From Oehlia diaphana (Eukaryota; Glomeromycota; Glomeromycetes; Glomerales; Glomeraceae): a DNA stretch of 64,000 bases. Of the stretch, positions 62,411 through 64,000 are shown piece after piece; position 1 is the first letter of the stretch, and each line of letters begins with the position of its first letter. Location: positions 133,475 through 197,474 of the forward strand of contig QZLH01000004.1 in assembly GCA_003833135.1 (NCBI GenBank), written 5' to 3'. Below the pieces are notes generated by a model. The model was given only the letters and a program-made list of their open reading frames with translations, was not told where the DNA came from and ran no database searches. Made by a program: the position numbers and the translations under genes.

Positions 62411-63920
62411 GATTTGAGACGGATAATGATGGCATTATTCTGCCTGCTCCTTGGTTAACACTATGATCACTTGATATGTATCGCTTGCTACGCAAACTTG
62501 CATTCAACTTGCATTCACATAGTCATTAGGCTCAAATATTATAATAACAATTTTTTTTTGTATCCTATTCCATGACAATCAGCTGTCACCTTGAACAATA
62601 ATAAAGATTATAAACCTTTTTTAACACGATTAATTTCTAAAAATATAACAACAATAAACTTGGTTAATTTGACCGGTCATTCAATTAAATTATTATCGGC
62701 TTATTTAATGGTATTGGCAACTTTCATCAATTTACAATGAAACCAGTTTCTAAGAAGTAAGAACATTATAAGGAACTTATTTATACTTCTCTACTTCCCA
62801 GATTGTAAATTTTGAAAAATTTGAAAATTTGATCAAATAGATCAAATTGTGAATAAATCCCGGGAATGATTTATCAAAAGATCATTCGTTAAAAAAACCG
62901 AAGAATAATTTTTAATTTTAAAAATTTTGGACGGCCCTATGGGCAATTTACAACCGATAATCCCATAAAACGTTTTTGTAGATCTCTAAGATTTTGATTA
63001 AAAATTAGATATAATCAGTAAAAATTAACCCTTGATAAATTCGTCTAGTTTATTTTCACTGAGTTATGCTCTTACAAGCAGAGAAATTTCATGAGTATTG
63101 ATTAATTAATCAAATGCTGATTCACTGATTCACATAAAATATATATATTAGTTAATTATCCAGGAGTAGATTATACAGGGGGAACTACATATTAGTAATA
63201 ATACTACTTTAAGGGGGTGAGGAAGATTATTATTATTAGTATGCATAATTGGAATAATGACCAATGTAACAGTAATAATCAAACCTTTTTCTTCACTTGA
63301 TATTCAATTAGCGAAATTATTTGAGATCGAATAAAAAGTTGGTTTATCCAAGATAGGCAGATAGGCGGATGACATCTTTTATTATTATTTGTTATTGTAT
63401 TCGACATAATTCGATATATCAGGAGTTTATCCACTAATGATTCATAATAATTCATCACTTCATCATGATTACCATAATAATTATCATAAAAAGACGGTTG
63501 TTTAATATAATATAAGCGTCTTATTTATCTTATTTAATGATTAAGTAATTCATTAGATGATTTAATCGTCTTTATTTATACAACTTTATTAGGTTAAAAA
63601 CCTTTGATAAAGTTTACGATATTAGTGGTACTGACTAATATTTCTAATATTTGATTTACCTTTTGACCAACATTCGGAACCTAACTCCAAAAGGTGAAAT
63701 AAATTATCCGTTTTTTTCGCGTTTTTTTTTTTAAAAAAAAAAAAAAAATAAAAAAAATAATAAATAAAATTACCATGAAAAAAATCGAGTGATTATACAT
63801 TTTTACTGGGTCATTCGATTCGATCAAACAATTATAATTTATAATTTATAATTTTATAATAATGATTTTTATATAATGGAAAATTTATAAATTTTAAGAA
63901 AGTTTTTTTTTATTTACACG

Positions 63921-63957
<37 letters not shown>

Positions 63958-63968
63958 AAATAAAAAAA

Positions 63969-64000
<32 letters not shown>

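Larger units (their letters stand above)
58001..64000. other. 6-kb gene-poor right end
   Basis: AT-rich. Contains a Tc1/pogo-like MITE and a weak small ORF (both listed), and broken coding-like scraps near 60760-60873 on the minus strand. The last 300 bases carry several long T-then-A runs (63718-63750, 63919-64000). No tRNA or rRNA recognised. Confidence 0.45.

Overview
This is a eukaryotic nuclear window. Genes carry many short AT-rich GT-AG introns, spacers are extremely AT-rich, and homopolymers are frequent. The proteome style fits an arbuscular mycorrhizal fungus (Glomeromycotina, Rhizophagus-like): an Mcm1-type MADS factor, fungal housekeeping genes, a Sel1-repeat (pseudo)kinase, and AT-rich sequence full of DNA-transposon remnants. 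The species assignment is inference. Most gene models were rebuilt by hand by joining exons and checking that reading phases close; each exon list in the feature table does so unless stated.

Region 1, about 1-31 kb, is compact and conserved. In order: a large multi-pass membrane protein of unknown function running off the left edge (-), a tocopherol-cyclase-like protein (+), ribosomal protein eS24 (-), UDP-GlcNAc pyrophosphorylase (+), decapping activator EDC3 (-), an ERGIC-53-type cargo lectin ending in KKFF (+), an EHD membrane-remodelling ATPase (+), Golgi tether COG4 (-), ANP32 (+), riboflavin kinase (+), exosome subunit CSL4 (-), a securin-like protein (+), a small ankyrin protein (-), an HLTF/Rad5-type translocase-ubiquitin ligase (+) and an Mcm1/SRF-type MADS-box factor (-). 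Several divergent pairs share promoters of under 250 bp, some with ACGCG cores. ERGIC-53, EHD and COG4 form a chance-looking trio of membrane-traffic genes.

Region 2, about 31-49 kb, is a gene desert of very AT-rich DNA with several inverted-repeat elements. The clearest is a 1.4-kb decayed MULE/FAR1-like element with terminal inverted repeats and flanking 14-bp direct repeats. It holds a telomere-like TTAGGG minisatellite, which is itself interrupted by an 80-bp hAT-like MITE. A 553-base run of N is flanked by the same 52 bases on both sides, so the gap is probably an unmerged contig overlap lying inside another inverted-repeat element.

Region 3, about 49-58 kb, is accessory and the most interesting part. 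A 17-exon gene encodes a ~1440-residue fusion: signal peptide, animal-type haem peroxidase, DOMON, cytochrome b561, cytochrome b5, and FAD/NAD(P)H reductase. Its plan resembles a dual oxidase (extracellular peroxidase-like domain joined to a transmembrane electron pump) but it is built from unrelated membrane parts, and its peroxidase domain lacks the distal histidine. Next to it is an MLKL-like gene: an N-terminal helical domain, a pseudokinase with a degraded DFG motif, and C-terminal Sel1 repeats.

Region 4, 58-64 kb, is almost empty. It holds a Tc1/pogo-like MITE, one weak small ORF and homopolymer runs at the right edge.
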